The notes beneath the pieces were generated by a model. It was not told where the DNA came from, did no database searches, and saw nothing but the letters and a program-made list of their open reading frames with translations. From assembly GCF_964340395.1 (NCBI RefSeq), contig NC_135565.1, forward strand, positions 6,509,142-6,573,141: a stretch of 64,000 nt of DNA, in the 5' to 3' direction. Positions 11,693 through 25,591 of this stretch are shown here, one piece after another (position 1 is the stretch's first letter; every line of letters begins with the position of its first letter). The translations under genes were made by a program, and so were the position numbers. This stretch comes from Glandiceps talaboti (taxonomy: Eukaryota; Hemichordata; Enteropneusta; Spengelidae).

Positions 11693-13067
11693 CTGTGGAA
11701 AGGTGAACACGGGGTATGGTCAAAATTAGCACAGTGCTCAAGAGGCGTGGATTTGAATTTAGACGGTATGAGAGTGGATGTTGGTTTAGCGGGCTGGGGA
11801 GAGAGGCGCCATGATTTGTCGGTCAAAACTAGTATTTCTAGGTTATGACGAATTACAGTGAAATCCAAGGTCACTGGAAAAACAGGTGATTTTACGAATG
11901 TCAGCATCTTGATATGTCACAGCCGACTACGTTAAATACATTCAATTTTAAATTTCAGTTAGGAAGCTTCAGTAATTAGGGGAAGGTCTGTGGGTAGGAA
12001 GAGGGAGAAATAATATTTTTACACATCGGTTCTTGTGGAGGTCCATATTTTAGAAGTAAAAAAAATTCTCCACGTTTTACTTTGAATCACTGTATTACCT
12101 ATAGGTTGCATTATTTTGTTATTTTGACATGATCCCACCGTTGCCACCGTTCGTCACTGCCAATGTTGTACCGTAATACCAGAACACGTGAATCAGTTGT
12201 CTTTTGTCTAAGGAGCTAGAGGAGTGGGTCTCACAGGGGTGAATGGGGAACAGAGTGGAATAAGGTGTGGTGTTATGGGGATGTTGACAGGTCCTGACAT
12301 TATCGGCAGTGTGCCATTTTAGTCATTGGGAGTTCAGGCCTACAGTTATGACCATTATTTCAGACTGCAAACAGGAATTTGAGAATACAGCGCCCTCGCT
12401 CAAATTGGGGGTATAATCACCTCATAGTACAGTTTCTTTAGAGCTTTGTCCCTTGGTATTCTGTACAAGTGTAAATCAGGGATGGTTTTCGCATTGTTCA
12501 GACATAGAGAAAAGCAGCAGTGCTCTATGATTAACTGAGTAACCTATACCATGTATACCCCCTCCCCGGGTACCCACAGACAGGAAGTAGAGCGCCACCA
12601 CGGCAAATTTTGGAAAGGCCTATTAGACCCACCCAAACACGGACATTAATGAATGCAGTACCTTCATACAAAATCACCGGGGTGTTTGTACTGAGAAACA
12701 ACCAATACCTCTAAAACTACCATTACGGTGGCTGCGGTGGGATTGAATCCTTACCATTTATTCTTGAAGTCATCTCCTTTTTCACGTCTGACAGCATTTT
12801 AACCCATGGTTTTGAAATATTTCAATAGAGAGGATGGTCATGTTTGAGAGAAAGGAAAATGAGGCAGGGCTACTTTTGAGAAAATGGAATCAGAGGAGGG
12901 TCACTTTTTACACAACGGACCATGCTTGATTTCCCTCAGCCCTTTCTCACTTGTAAATACCAATGGCTCTCTAATCATACCTAATACAATTACACTCCCC
13001 CTCCCCTGAAAATAGAGATTATGCTAATTTTACCTGACAATACATTAATTATGGATTTAACACATAC
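11693..13067. other. Cadherin intron 7, no other feature seen
   Basis: Between exons 8 and 7 I see no tandem repeat, inverted-repeat element or coding exon. The ORF overlapping the right end of exon 8 reads through its acceptor and is not real. Confidence 0.6.
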
Positions 13068-13481
13068 CTATGTATTCTGGATTTACTTGAATATTTATGA
13101 GTGTATTGGTTTCTAAACTGAAATTGCCATGGTCCCTTGCTGAAACCGAAAACTGTAAGGTATCGTTTGCGTCCAGAAAACCACTTTTGCGGAGGTCGTC
13201 ATACCTGACGTCATCAGTGACGTAAAGCACGCCTTTGAAATCTATCCTGAACAAGTCTGAAGTGTTTTCAGTCACGTGATATGATACCAAACCATTGGTC
13301 CCAGAGTCTGGATCAACCGCGTGCACAACAAGAACTGGGCGGTTTGCAGACAGCCCGTCAGGAATGGTTGCGTTGTATCGATCACGTTCAAATACTGGTG
13401 CATTGTCGTTCACGTCCAGGACCTCAATTTCTACTATAGTTGATGACGTCAGAGATGGAACACCCATATCATGTGCATACA
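13068..13481 (-). CDS. Cadherin exon 7: EC4 end and EC5
   Basis: This 414-nt exon (phase 1-1, acceptor cttctaag, donor GTATGT) opens VYAHDMGVPSLTSSTIVEIE and has the linker LDVNDNAPVF. EC5 follows, with HAVDPDSGTNGLVSY and SARDHGNFSLET. It ends NIQVNPEYI without the usual DxNDNxP, so the EC5/EC6 junction should bind calcium poorly or not at all. Confidence 0.9.
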
Positions 13482-13894
13482 CTTAGAAGAAAGAAAGAAC
13501 AATAATCATTGCTACCTTTATATTAACGGTTTGGGGGTAATTAATATGCTTCAAGACTTTTATTGGCCTGTCTTGAAGAAAGTCTGCGATGCATGCAGGC
13601 ATGTCAAGTATGTTACGGTCAAAATCACGAAATTTGAAACAAAATGCTGTCTGGCTCAACAATAAATCTTACCAAGAGAATTTTATGAAGCAAAATGACA
13701 AACTGTAGCAATATCAGTAAGATTTTTGTTGATTTTTGACGATAAAATGTAGCATTGTTGGTAAAATGTTTTTTGAGCCTGATGATAAAATATAGCTGGT
13801 ACTTGTAGAGCGAGACGACATTTTGTTTCAAGTAACAAAGTTTTAATCATATTCTTCTACAAATGTCTGTTTTAGATGTTTGCTAAATTCAATT

Positions 13895-14055
13895 TCGGTG
13901 GTGGTGGTGGTGGGGGTGGTGGTGGTGGTGATGGTGGTGGTGGTGATGATGGTGGTGATGATGGTGGTGATGATAGCGGTGGTGGTGATGGTGGTGGTGA
14001 TGATGATGGTGGTGGTGGTGATGATGATGATGATGACGAGGATGATGATGTTTAA
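13895..14055. repeat. (GGT)n/(GAT)n trinucleotide tract
   Basis: An imperfect trinucleotide tract in the intron between exons 7 and 6. Just to its left (about 13730-13795) is a copy of the dispersed gacgataaaatgtagca motif. Confidence 0.95.
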
Positions 14056-14247
14056 AAAAAGTATCTTCAAATTCTGACGATGGAATTTATTAGTTTAGAA
14101 ATGAGTTTATATTTACGACATAATCGGTTTTACAACAAAAGTCTTGGCGGTTAACTGTAAATAATCGTTCATTTGATGACTACAGCTGTGCAAACCTTGT
14201 CGAATACACGTTCAAACGCGTTTTGTTTCAAAACATCAAAATCTCAC

Positions 14248-14313
14248 CGTAAATTTGATGATGTCTGTCAGCCAAGTTCTCGTAATCAAAAGTTCTGTTT
14301 GTGTACAATTCAC
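14248..14313 (-). CDS. Cadherin exon 6: short EC4 exon
   Basis: This 66-nt exon (phase 1-1, acceptor atttcag, donor GTGAGA) reads GELYTNRTFDYENLADRHHQIY. It is too short to be noticed without phase tracking. It is the counterpart of exon 12, also 66 nt (GEITTNTRLDYEDPAGRQYTFE), and the two align residue by residue. Confidence 0.85.
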
Positions 14314-14478
14314 CTGAAATGAAGAACATATTATTAACAGGAATATTGTTTACAAAACAATGTACGTTATGGTCCAGTACTCATTCAAAAAAAGCCTTTT
14401 CGTATGTTTTAATCATAATAGGTCTGTTGATGATATGGTTTATGGTGAAAGGTATATGGTGTGACTACGACAACTACT

Positions 14479-15410
<932 letters not shown>

Positions 15411-15417
15411 TTCGTAC

Positions 15418-16159
15418 CTGTAGCAGTGACAATGGAGAACTCATCGGAGTTGGTGGTGTACATAACCATACCATTGAGTGTATCATCGGCGTCCTCAGCT
15501 GTAACATTGAATATAAAAGTTCCAACGGGCACACTTTCCTCAATACTACCTCGGTAAAGTTCGTTTCTAAAAATTGGGCTGTTATCGTTCACATCATTAA
15601 TATATATTTCAACGTACATTGAGGTCTCTAGAACTGGATCACCCCCATCATAAGCCAAAAGAGTCATAGAATACTGCGGTATGGATTCACGATCAAGTTC
15701 TCCTGATACATATAGCAGGCCACTGTCTCTGTCAATGCTAAAATCTCCAAAGCTACCATTAGTGATTCGGTACATGATTCGAGCGTTCAGACCATCATCC
15801 TCGTCCACGGCCACCATTGGAATGAGAGAGGTACCTATATCGATGTTCTCTATTACAGGGAAACCATACGCGTCGTCATAAAACGAAGGCGGATTATCAT
15901 TGACGTCATCCACAACAATGACAATTGACAAGTTACTCTGCAGACTTCCAGCCTCTCCGTTACTATCAGCCGCAGTGACAACGAGTTCATAGATATCTTT
16001 GGTTTCCCGGTCAAGTCGAGGAATAGTTTCATTGTCTGTGGTTGTAATAAGACCAGTGAATTGGTCAATTATGAATTGTTCACTACCAATACCACTGAGT
16101 GAGTACACTATGGCTGCGTTGATGCCTTCATCCTCATCTGTTGCTGTGATAGGAGGGCA
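15418..16159 (-). CDS. Cadherin exon 5: EC2 remainder, EC3, start of EC4
   Basis: This 742-nt exon (phase 0-1, acceptor ttttag, donor GTACGA) starts CPPITATDEDEGINAAIVY. It contains LDRETKDIYEL, DDVNDNPPSF (end of EC2), a full EC3 ending NDVNDNSPIF, and EC4 up to FSIVTATG. It has the same length (742 nt) and the same domain span as exon 11. Calcium-binding motifs are canonical throughout. Confidence 0.92.
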
Positions 16160-16199
16160 CTAAAACAAAAAATTACCAGATTTTAACTGAATGCCTCCC

Positions 16200-16870
16200 G
16201 TAAGGGGTGCGAGGATTTTTGGTCCTACACACACTGCTGGAATGCTAATTGTTTACCTATAGCTACATGTTGTATGCATGATGTGCCCATTGGTTCGAAA
16301 TTTAATTACATAACAGTATGTGAAATGTGAAGCGTGCATACTTAAGATATTGCCTAATTATCGGAAAGTCATTAATTATTACATAACAGTATGTGAAATT
16401 TGAAGCGTGCATACTTAAGATATTGGCTAATTATCGGAAAGTCATTAATTATGCAAATTCACCATTCAGATTATAAGCCACATCAACAAACTTTAAAGGA
16501 CACATGCACAATGCATGTGCTAAATTATCTCAGAGAAATTAAGGCTTGCATTCTAAAGATATTGCTCAATTATCATCATAATAATTATCGGAGTGTCAAA
16601 AGCCTGGGTCAAAGGTCACTCCTGGCACCAGCACGACGTGCTGGTGACAGGCGCAGGGTTCCAGCACGACGTTCTGGTGACCGGCGCCTGTCAGCAGACT
16701 CGGCCAATAATTATTTATGCAAATTACACATCACAATTAAAAACTACATCAAACACGTGTGATTTATTATGATTGAAGTACATGCCAAGTTATATGAAAT
16801 TTGAAGTTATATAGCCTAATCGCTGAAAATCATTAATTATGCAAATTACTCACTAAAACTAGAACCCAAC
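16200..16870. repeat. Tandem 72-bp duplication and attaattatgcaaatt-type repeat with nested palindromes
   Basis: A segment of about 72 bp (tatgtgaaatgtgaagcgtg...) occurs twice in a row at about 16315-16455. Related pieces with cattaattatgcaaatt follow to about 16860. Inside, at 16626-16695, lies a G+C-rich patch with two ccagcacgacgt palindromes and the 10-bp inverted pair tgacaggcgc/gcgcctgtca. Similar A/T-rich text recurs at about 41880 and 49670, so this is a dispersed repeat family. Confidence 0.7.
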
Positions 16871-17329
16871 AATACCAACAGGCTTTATAGGATATGTGTG
16901 CTTTGTCATGGTTGCTGTACTGCTGTATGTGCCAAATTATATTGCTATACTTTTGTTTGTTTGTACAAAACTATTATGATATGTTTGTTTTATTTTCAAA
17001 AACTTTATCTAGACTGTAATGTCAATACTCTCAGTCAAACTAAATCAAAAAAAAAATTCAGTACAAGAACAATGGATAAACCCAATTTAGAGTGTATTGA
17101 CATTTTCTACCACTGTTACATTCCAAAACGACTGTTTACCTGATGAATGTCGATCTAATTAATAAAATCCCTGACACGTTATTTCTCTTGTCGACAGTTG
17201 CTGATGGATACAAGGCGTATCTAGTACTGGTTTGTAACTTACAGGGTACAAAGTTTCACTCGCAGCCTATTTATGCCATATCTCTATATGCATGTGTGTC
17301 AACAGCAATGACATGTGACAGTACTTTGT

Positions 17330-17790
17330 ATACCAAACAATGGTGTCAATCAGTCGTGTCGACCACTAGGGACCACTTTGTGTACACTAAAACAGCCCGA
17401 GGTGATGAATATTGAAATCGGATGGACAACCAAGTCTACCATGAAACGGTGCAAGGTCAATCTGACGTGTCGTAAGGGCCCCTTTCTCTACCATAAAACG
17501 GCGTGGTATGGAGTCAGTCTGTCATGTATTAAATGTAATGAACAGTTTGTCTTACCACAAAACGATGTGAAGTCATATAAATCGGTCATGTCGTAAGGGC
17601 CTCTTTGTCTACCGTAAAACGGTGTGGGGTCAACCTGCCATTTCAGGACCACTTTGTCTTACCATTAGACTTTGTGAGGTCGTATCAATCTGTCATGTCG
17701 TAAGGGCCACTTTTTTTCTTACCGTACAACGGTGGAGGTCATATCAATCTAGATCTGTCATGTAGGACCACTTCACCCTTTGAATTATCA
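17330..17790. repeat. Degenerate tandem repeat around gtcatgtcgtaagggcc
   Basis: Five to six diverged units of roughly 70 bp share tctaccataaaacggtg and gtcatgtcgtaagggcc. They lie in the large intron between exons 5 and 4. The rest of that intron (17800-19020) holds only a dispersed motif at about 18770-18870. Confidence 0.75.
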
Positions 17791-19022
17791 TTATTACCCT
17801 ACTCAAACAAATATACTCCTCAGCCAACATTTTGTGTTTATGGCATCGTGTCGGTGCTTTAATCTGTCAGAGTGTACCGTTAAATCAAAGCTAAGCATGG
17901 TTATATTTTATTGTTGTTTAATGTGTGGTGGGGGACAACGTTATCACTTGGTTGGCACTTACAACCCCGGTTTACAACACATCTGCTAGGACAAAAAACT
18001 TGGTGTGTGCCAATATAACGTGTCAATTCAGCTCCATCACCAGTAGTCACCCTCTACCCGTCTACAAGTCATTAATTGGCCTGGAGAAGCATTCTTGTTA
18101 GAACGTGAAACTGTTGCCACTCAAACCAAGTCCAGTTTGACAGACTGCAATGTTGTCCATTATGAATATCACGTACTCAACCGTATTTGCTTTGTACAAA
18201 CTACAATGATCGATCCGTGACATGTAACTTTGTCATATCCAATGAAAAAGATTAACCTATGTTTACAGAGAGCAAGGTAAACCGGGGAGAAATCACCCTA
18301 CTTAGGCAAAATTTCCACATGACCCCTTTTCTTGATCATTGCAGTTTTGTATTATAAAGGTTTTTAAAAAAATTCTCATCACTAAAAAGAATTTCAATAA
18401 CAAATATCTCCATTAAAACAATATTTATCATTTGATAAAAATTGAATTAATGCAATGACATAAATTGCAGAAAATATTTGAAAGGGCAAATTTCCGAATA
18501 TTTCATTCAACAAAGTACAAAATTGGCATGCTTGATTCGCCACTAACAATATAATTAAATATACTCAGACCTATTAGGTCAGGGTCAAGTATCAAATGCG
18601 AATAAATACATGTCAGAACTCAGTTAAAATATGTTGTAGTTATTAAAACCACGGCACCTGAATCAAAACGTGGTCTGACTCACGTAAAATCATGCTACTT
18701 ATCGTCTGGATCAATAACAATCCTTCGTATCCATTCTCTATTGGTCGACGATAACTCTGTTGGTAAGATTTGGGTTTAGCAAGACGATGAAATGTAGCAC
18801 TGTTGGTAAGATATTTGTTTGTTGAGTGTCAGACGATAAAATGTAGCACTATTTGGTAAGATTTCTGTTTGTTGACAAACACAATGTGTTGGATCACTAC
18901 AAAAGCGCTCAGTCATCCTAAGTTCCCGAGACTATGTTCAAATTGACGCAGTCAGAGTAATTACTAGAGCTACTAAACAGCTACTAAAAGAGCCTCTAAA
19001 CGTCACTTGTAAATACTTTTCA

Positions 19023-20060
19023 AATTTAAGTATAACTTACCATCACATTGGTTGTACTAGGTTCTGAATTTTAAGTCCTACTTACCATCACAATGGTGTA
19101 CTAGGTTCTGACCTTTAAGCCCAACTTACCATCGCAATGGTTGTACTAGGTTCTGAATTTTAAGTCCAACTTACCATCACATTGGTTGTACTAGGTTATG
19201 AATTTTAAGTCCAATGTACCATCACAATGGTTGTACTAGGTTCTGACTTTTAAGCCCAAATTACCATCACAATGGTTGTACTAGGTTCTAAATTTTAAGC
19301 CCAACTTACCATCACAATGGTTGTACTTGGTTCTGAATTTTAAGTCCAATGTACCATCGCAATTGTTGTACTAGGTTCTGACTTTTAAGCCCAAATTACC
19401 ATCACAATGGTTGTACTAGGTTCTAAATTTTAAGCCCAACTTACCATCACAATGGTTGTACTTGGTTCTGAATTTTAAGTCCAATGTACCATCGCAATTG
19501 TTGTACTAGGTTCTGACTTTTAAGCCCAAATTACCATCACAATGGTTGTACTAGGTTCTAAATTTTAAGCCAAACTTACCATCACAATGGTTGTACTTGG
19601 TTCTGAATTTTAAGTCCAATGTACCATCGCAATTGTTGTACTAGGTTCTGACTTTTAAGCCCAAATTACCATCACAATGGTTGTACTTGGTTCTGAATTT
19701 TAAGTCCAACTTACCATCACAATGGTTGTACTAGGTTCTGACTTTTAAGCCCAACTTATCATCACATTGGTTGTACTAGGTTCTGAATTTTAAGCCCAAC
19801 TTACCATCACAATGGTTGTACTAGGTTCTGACTTTTAAGCCCAAATTACCATCACAATGGTTGTACTTGGTTCTGAATTTTAAGTCCAACTTACCATCGC
19901 AATGGTTGTACTAGGTTCTGACTTTTAAGCCCAATGTACCATCACAATAGTTGTACTAGGTTCTGAATTTTTAAGCCCAACTTACCATCACAATGGTTGT
20001 ACTAGGTTCTGAATTTTTAAGCCCAACTTACCATCACAATGGTTGTACTAGGTTCTGAAT
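19023..20060 (-). repeat. 46-bp minisatellite made of a cadherin exon end plus its splice donor
   Basis: About 22 tandem copies of a 46-bp unit. Each copy repeats the end of exon 4 (encoding SEPSTTIVM) and the adjacent donor. Copies with AACTTACC on the + strand keep a GGTAAGTT donor on the minus strand. Others read GTACAT or GTAATT. A roughly 138-bp three-unit period recurs through the middle of the array. Every unit carries an in-frame TAA after the donor, so only the first donor gives a productive mRNA. Confidence 0.92.
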
Positions 20061-20151
20061 TTTCTAGAACATAGCCAATGGATGAAGTGTTTTCAAACAT
20101 AGGGTAATTGTCGTTCACATCAACAACGTTTATGAAGATTTCTTCCACAAT
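20032..20151 (-). CDS. Cadherin exon 4: EC1 end, DVNDNYP linker, EC2 start
   Basis: This 120-nt exon (phase 0-0, acceptor ttttcag) encodes IVEEIFINVVDVNDNYPMF then ENTSSIGYVLENSEPSTTIVM, followed by donor GTAAGT. It matches exon 10 in length and domain position. The last 40 or so bases plus the donor are the founder unit of the tandem array that fills the adjoining intron (19023-20031). If this donor is skipped, translation stops after VSWA. Confidence 0.88.
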
Positions 20152-20679
20152 CTGAAAAGATAATATTACAGGAGAAAGGAAACTGCCTTTGTGTTTCACC
20201 CGTGGGACATGATATTTTTAACACAACGATACTAGACACAATTTAACCCTATACTACCAATAACAAATGGACACAGCACAGATAGCAGGAGCCTTTGCCC
20301 AATGACACTGAAAAGTATAAAGCATTGATATTCTTTTATAGTGCAGTAGCAACAGGCTTCTAATGGAAAAAATTACACACTATAGACTTGATGAGTTTAA
20401 TGGCTTCAATCGTTTACTTCCCAACTGATAATCAACATGTTAAATTGTCTGCTTCTACATCTCAGCTGTGCATGACACCTTTATAATTGTTTCAAGTATG
20501 TTGTTATGTGCAGTTGCTTATACATTTATTTGCTACTTAGTAAATATTAGTTTGGGACATTCCAGATCATTCTAAAACGAGTGCCAAATATAGACTCGAA
20601 TAAAATAAAATGTTTGTTTCTGGGAGCATTGATACCTTTATGTATAGACTATATATACACAGTAAGAATAGATGGAAGA

Positions 20680-21445
<766 letters not shown>

Positions 21446-21477
21446 TATCACATTATAAAGTAATATAATATACTTAC

Positions 21478-21582
21478 AGGTTTATGAAAACATGTATATT
21501 CGTCATCAATGTAACTATATATACCATAATGATATGATGACACATCCTCTCTGTCTAGTGGAGTGGAAGTTGTTATAATCCC
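21478..21582 (-). CDS. Cadherin exon 3: middle of EC1
   Basis: This 105-nt exon (phase 0-0, acceptor ctag, donor GTAAGT) reads GIITTSTPLDREDV and onward to FHKP. GII followed by LDRE is the classic mid-EC pattern. It has the same length and phase as exon 9. The intron on its 3' side (20152-21477) is filled by a GATA/GGAT/GA/GACA microsatellite that begins about 35 bases from the donor. Confidence 0.88.
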
Positions 21583-22133
21583 CTAGCACATTTAAAGAAT
21601 AAACATATACATTAGTGAGGGATGAGAGAATGGCAAATCAGACAGAGGAAGAAGATAGATTTTCAGACAGGCAGACATGCGGTAATGGAAAGAGTAAGGG
21701 TAAGATTATATTACAATACATAACATGAAATACACTTTATTGAATTCGTCATCAAATGCAGGCATACAAAATCGTCATTTACTATATAAGTATATGTATT
21801 TTCTACAATTTTATGCGCTCTATCATCGCAACCAAGTGTGTTTCTATTCTTACACAGCTCGAAATAAAGCTAAAAATGGAATTGACTTGCCACTGGTATG
21901 CAGCAGTCCACAACTCTTTTGGAACAAGCCTGCCACAGCCCTGATGGGACAGGCCTAACAAAGTCATGATAGAATGGACCTTCCACAGGTCTGACTGGAT
22001 AGTAACAGCCACATTACTTATTGAATAGGCCTGCCACACTCCAGAATGGTCAGTCATATTTTGCTGACCTGATACATTTTGGTGGTGTATAGTGCTCAAA
22101 ATATAATGCAAAAAATGTTTCTTTTCAACTTAC

Positions 22134-25045
22134 TGTTTTATGGTCAATATCGAAGTCCAGCACAGACACAGAGAATTTAAATCTGACGTCATGAGTGGGA
22201 ATTGTAATATTTCCCCGTCCAATGCTAGTCACATATGTGCCTGCTGGTTCATTCTCATTTATTATAACTTCCTTGACTGTAACATTTTCATAACCATAGA
22301 GGACTTCACATTGGGTTCCTGGTCCAATAGTTGTTGTTTGGGGTATAGGGGTACATGAATACGCTGTACTTATTGGTTCACTGGTTGTTGCTGTAGTGGT
22401 GTCCATGAATATAATATTTGATGGTTCCCAGGTTGTTGTTGGCTCTTCAAATGTTGTTTGCTCTTCAGTGGTTGTTACCGATTCAGTGGTTGTTGGCTCT
22501 TCAGTGGTTGTTATCGATTCAGTGGTTGTTGGCTCTTCAGTGGTTGTTACCGATTCAGTGGTTGTTGGCTCTTCAGTGGTTGTTATCGATTCGGTGGTTG
22601 TTGGCTCTTCAGTGGTTGTTACCGATTCAGTAGTTGTTACCTCTTCAGTGGTTGTTATCGATTCAGTGGTTGTTAGCTCTTCAGTGGTTGTTGGCTCTTC
22701 AGTAGTTGTTCTTAATTCTGTAGTGGTGTCTCTAAATGTAGTTGTTTCTTCTGTGGTCGTTGTCGCAAATTCAGAAGTTCCTGGTCGATCATCAGTTGTC
22801 GCTAATGCTAAAGTGGTACAAAAATATGACGTAACTGGTTGGGTGTCTGTTGGTACAGTGGTATATATAAATGTATTTGTTTGTTCAGTGGTTGAATATT
22901 GTGGTGTAGTAGTGGATGCACATGGAGTAGTAGTTTGTTCGGTGGTTGTTGGCTCTTCAGGGGTTGTTGGTTGTGTTGTTGTAGTATGTATGAATGGAGT
23001 AGTAGTTTGTTCTGTGGTAGTTGGCTCTTCAGTGGTTGTTGGTTGTGTTGTTGTATATATGAATGGAGTAGTAGTTTGTTCTGTGGTAGTTGGCTCTTCA
23101 GTGGTTGTTGGTTGTGTTGTAGTATGTATGAATGGAGTAGTGGTTTGTTCTGTGGTAGTTGGCTCTTCAGTGGTTGTTGGTTGTGTTGTAGTATATATGA
23201 ATGGAGTAGTAGTTTGTTCTGTGGTAGTTGGCTCTTCAGTGGTTGTTGGTTGTGTTGTTGTATATATGAATGGAGTAGTAGTTTGTTCTGTGGTAGTTGG
23301 CTCTTCAGTGGTTGTTGGTTGTGTTGTAGTATATATGAATGGAGTAGTAGTTTGTTCTGTGGTAGTTGGCTCTTCAGTGGTTGTTGGTTGTGTTGTAGTA
23401 TGTATGAATGGAGTAGTAGTTTGTTCTGTGGTTGTTGGCTCTTCAGTGGTTGTTTCTGGTTGTGCGTTAGTATGTATGAATGGAGTAGTAGTTTGTTCTG
23501 TGGTAGTTGGCTCTTCAGTGGTTGTTTCTGGTTGTGCGTTAGTATGTATGAATGGAGTAGTAGTTTGTTCTGTGGTAGTTGGCTCTTCAGTGGTTGTTTC
23601 TGGTTGTGCGTTAGTATGTATGAATGGAGTAGTAGTTTGTTCTGTGGTAGTTGGCTCTTCAGTGGTTGTTGGTTGTGTTGTAGTATGTATGAATGGAGTA
23701 GTGGTTTGTTCTGTGGTTGTTGGCTCTTCAGTGGTTGTTGGTTGTGTTGTAGTATGTATGAATGGAGTAGTAGTTTGTTCTGTGGTAGTTGGCTCTTCAG
23801 TGGTTGTTGGTTGTGTTGTAGTATGTATGAATGGAGTAGTGGTTTGTTCTGTGGTTGTTGGCTCTTCAGTGGTTGTTGGTTGTGTTGTAGTATGTATGAA
23901 TGGAGTAGTAGTTTGTTCTGTGGTTGTTGGCTCTTCAGTGGTTGTTGGTTGTGTTGTAGTATGTATGAATGGAGTAGTAGTTTGTTCTGTGGTTGTTGGC
24001 TCTTCAGTGGTTGTTGGTTGTGTTGTAGTATGTATGAATGGAGTAGTAGTTTGTTCTGTGGTTGTTGGCTCTTCAGTGGTTGTTTCTGGTTGTGCGTTAG
24101 TATGTATGAATGGAGTAGTAGTTTGTTCTGTGGTAGTTGGCTCTTCAGTGGTTGTTTCTGGTTGTGCGTTAGTATGTATGAATGGAGTAGTAGTTTGTTC
24201 TGTGGTAGTTGGCTCTTCAGTGGTTGTTTCTGGTTGTGCGTTAGTATGTATGAATGGAGTAGTAGTTTGTTCTGTGGTAGTTGGCTCTTCAGTGGTTGTT
24301 GGTTGTGTTGTAGTATGTATGAATGGAGTAGTAGTTTGTTCTGTGGTAGTTGGCTCTTCAGTGGTTGTTGTTTGTGTTGTAGTATATATGAATGGAGTAG
24401 TAGTTTGTTCTGTGGTAGTTGGCTCTTCAGTGGTTGTTGGTTGTGTTGTAGTAAATATGAATGGAGTAGTAGTTTGTTCTGTGGTAGTTGGTTCTTCAGT
24501 GGTTGTTTGTGGTTGTGTTGTTGTAGTATGTATGAATGGAGTAGTAGTTTGTTCTGTGGTAGTTGGCTCTTCAGTGGTTGTTTGTGGTTGTGTGTTAGTA
24601 TGTATGAATGGAGTAGTAGTTTGTTCTGTTGTAGTTGGCTCTTCAGTGGTTGTTGGTTGTGTTGTAGTATGTATGAATAGAGTAGTAGTTTGTTCTGTGG
24701 TTGTTGGCTCTTCAGTGGTTGTTTGTGGTTGTGTGTTAGTATGTATGAATGGAGTAGTAGTTTGTTCTGTGGTTGTTGGCTCTTCAGTGGTTCGATCTAT
24801 AGTAGTCTGTCCTTGTGTGGTTTCTCGTTCGGTGGAGGTTGGTTGTCCCGTGGTGCCCTCACTGTGTGTCGTAATTTGCTCTGTTGTTGGTCCAGTTGTG
24901 TCATCTGTATCAGTAGATGTTTGAAGAGTTGTCAGCAACCGTTCTGTGGTCAGATCAGTAGTAGTTATCCTGTGCGTTGTCAGTCCACTTGTCCAAGTTG
25001 TACTTGGTTGTTCTGTTGACATTAACGTTGTTCGTATCTCTAAAT
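22134..25045 (-). CDS. Cadherin exon 2: mucin-like Thr-rich tandem array, then start of EC1
   Basis: A single 2912-nt exon (acceptor ttgttacag, donor GTAAGT). Most of it encodes a Thr/Glu/Pro array built from units like TTTEEPTTTEQTTTPFIHTT, 23 residues long, or 24 when ending in NAQPE, about 26 copies. A shorter array of TTTEEPTTTESV-type units lies nearer the 3' end of the exon. Such Thr density predicts dense O-glycosylation, as in mucin stalks. The last 60 or so codons (from ENVTVKEVIINENEP) begin the first EC repeat and end at DFDIDHKT. There is no stop over 971 codons. The + strand also shows very long open frames here, but these are a by-product of the repeat composition. Confidence 0.9.
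22440..24800 (-). repeat. Coding minisatellite of the mucin domain (69/72-bp units)
   Basis: About 26 tandem units of 69 bp (23 codons) or 72 bp (24 codons) occupy about 22905-24795, nearly identical to each other. A second array of about 33-66 bp period covers about 22440-22700. The reading frame is kept because all units are multiples of three. A run of three NAQPE-type units followed by plain units occurs twice (about 23450-23680 and 24075-24300), a higher-order duplication. Copy number is likely to vary between individuals. Confidence 0.9.
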
Positions 25046-25536
25046 CTGTAACAAGATAGATTCGAAACAGTTAATTAGCTCGGTAAATCAAATGAATTAA
25101 TTCGGTATATGAAATGAAGTACCTTGGTAGATCCAATGGTTTTAGCTAATTAATTAACTTGAAAGATCTAATGACTTAACTTGGCAGATCTAATGAATTA
25201 GAAAAGCTAAAACACACAAGCAGTTTATTTATTAAACAGAAGTCATCTGTAACGTTGGAATTCGCCATCATTGTACATGTGATGAGGATCGTCTACCATG
25301 ACAGATCGAAAGCACAATATTGAATTTCATATAAATTTTAAAGGCTGTAGTTGATTAAATTTTAAATAATAATGGAAAGACAATTCATGTTACACATCAC
25401 ACGTGTTGACCCATTAATCTCCTTATAAAACGTCACAAAATATAGAAACAAATTAAATGTTTTATAACATTCCATAAATAGGACGAACAGACTGAAAAAT
25501 ATTGACATTCGTTATTTCAAAAAAATACATTATTGA

Positions 25537-25539
<3 letters not shown>

Positions 25540-25585
<46 letters not shown>
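25540..25585. repeat. (CA)n microsatellite
   Basis: About 22 CA dinucleotides followed by TATATA, in the first coding intron of the cadherin gene. The rest of that intron (25046-26148) shows nothing else recognisable. Confidence 0.97.

Positions 25586-25591
<6 letters not shown>

Noticed and set aside
11118-11729. 203-codon plus-strand ORF
   Set aside because: Shadow of cadherin exon 8, whose minus frame has EC motifs and in-phase splice sites.
19023-20040. Possible CRISPR-like or satellite array
   Set aside because: The 46-bp units are contiguous with no unique spacers, and the unit derives from the adjacent exon end.
20066-20199. Read-through start MKHKGSFLSPVILSFQ before cadherin exon 4
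   Set aside because: Intron sequence read through the acceptor ttttcag. Exon 4 joins exon 3 in phase without it.
22396-24924. 842-codon plus-strand open frame (and a 593-codon one) opposite the cadherin mucin exon
   Set aside because: It is the antisense of a minisatellite that lacks stop words in several frames. The minus frame is the one that splices in phase at both ends.
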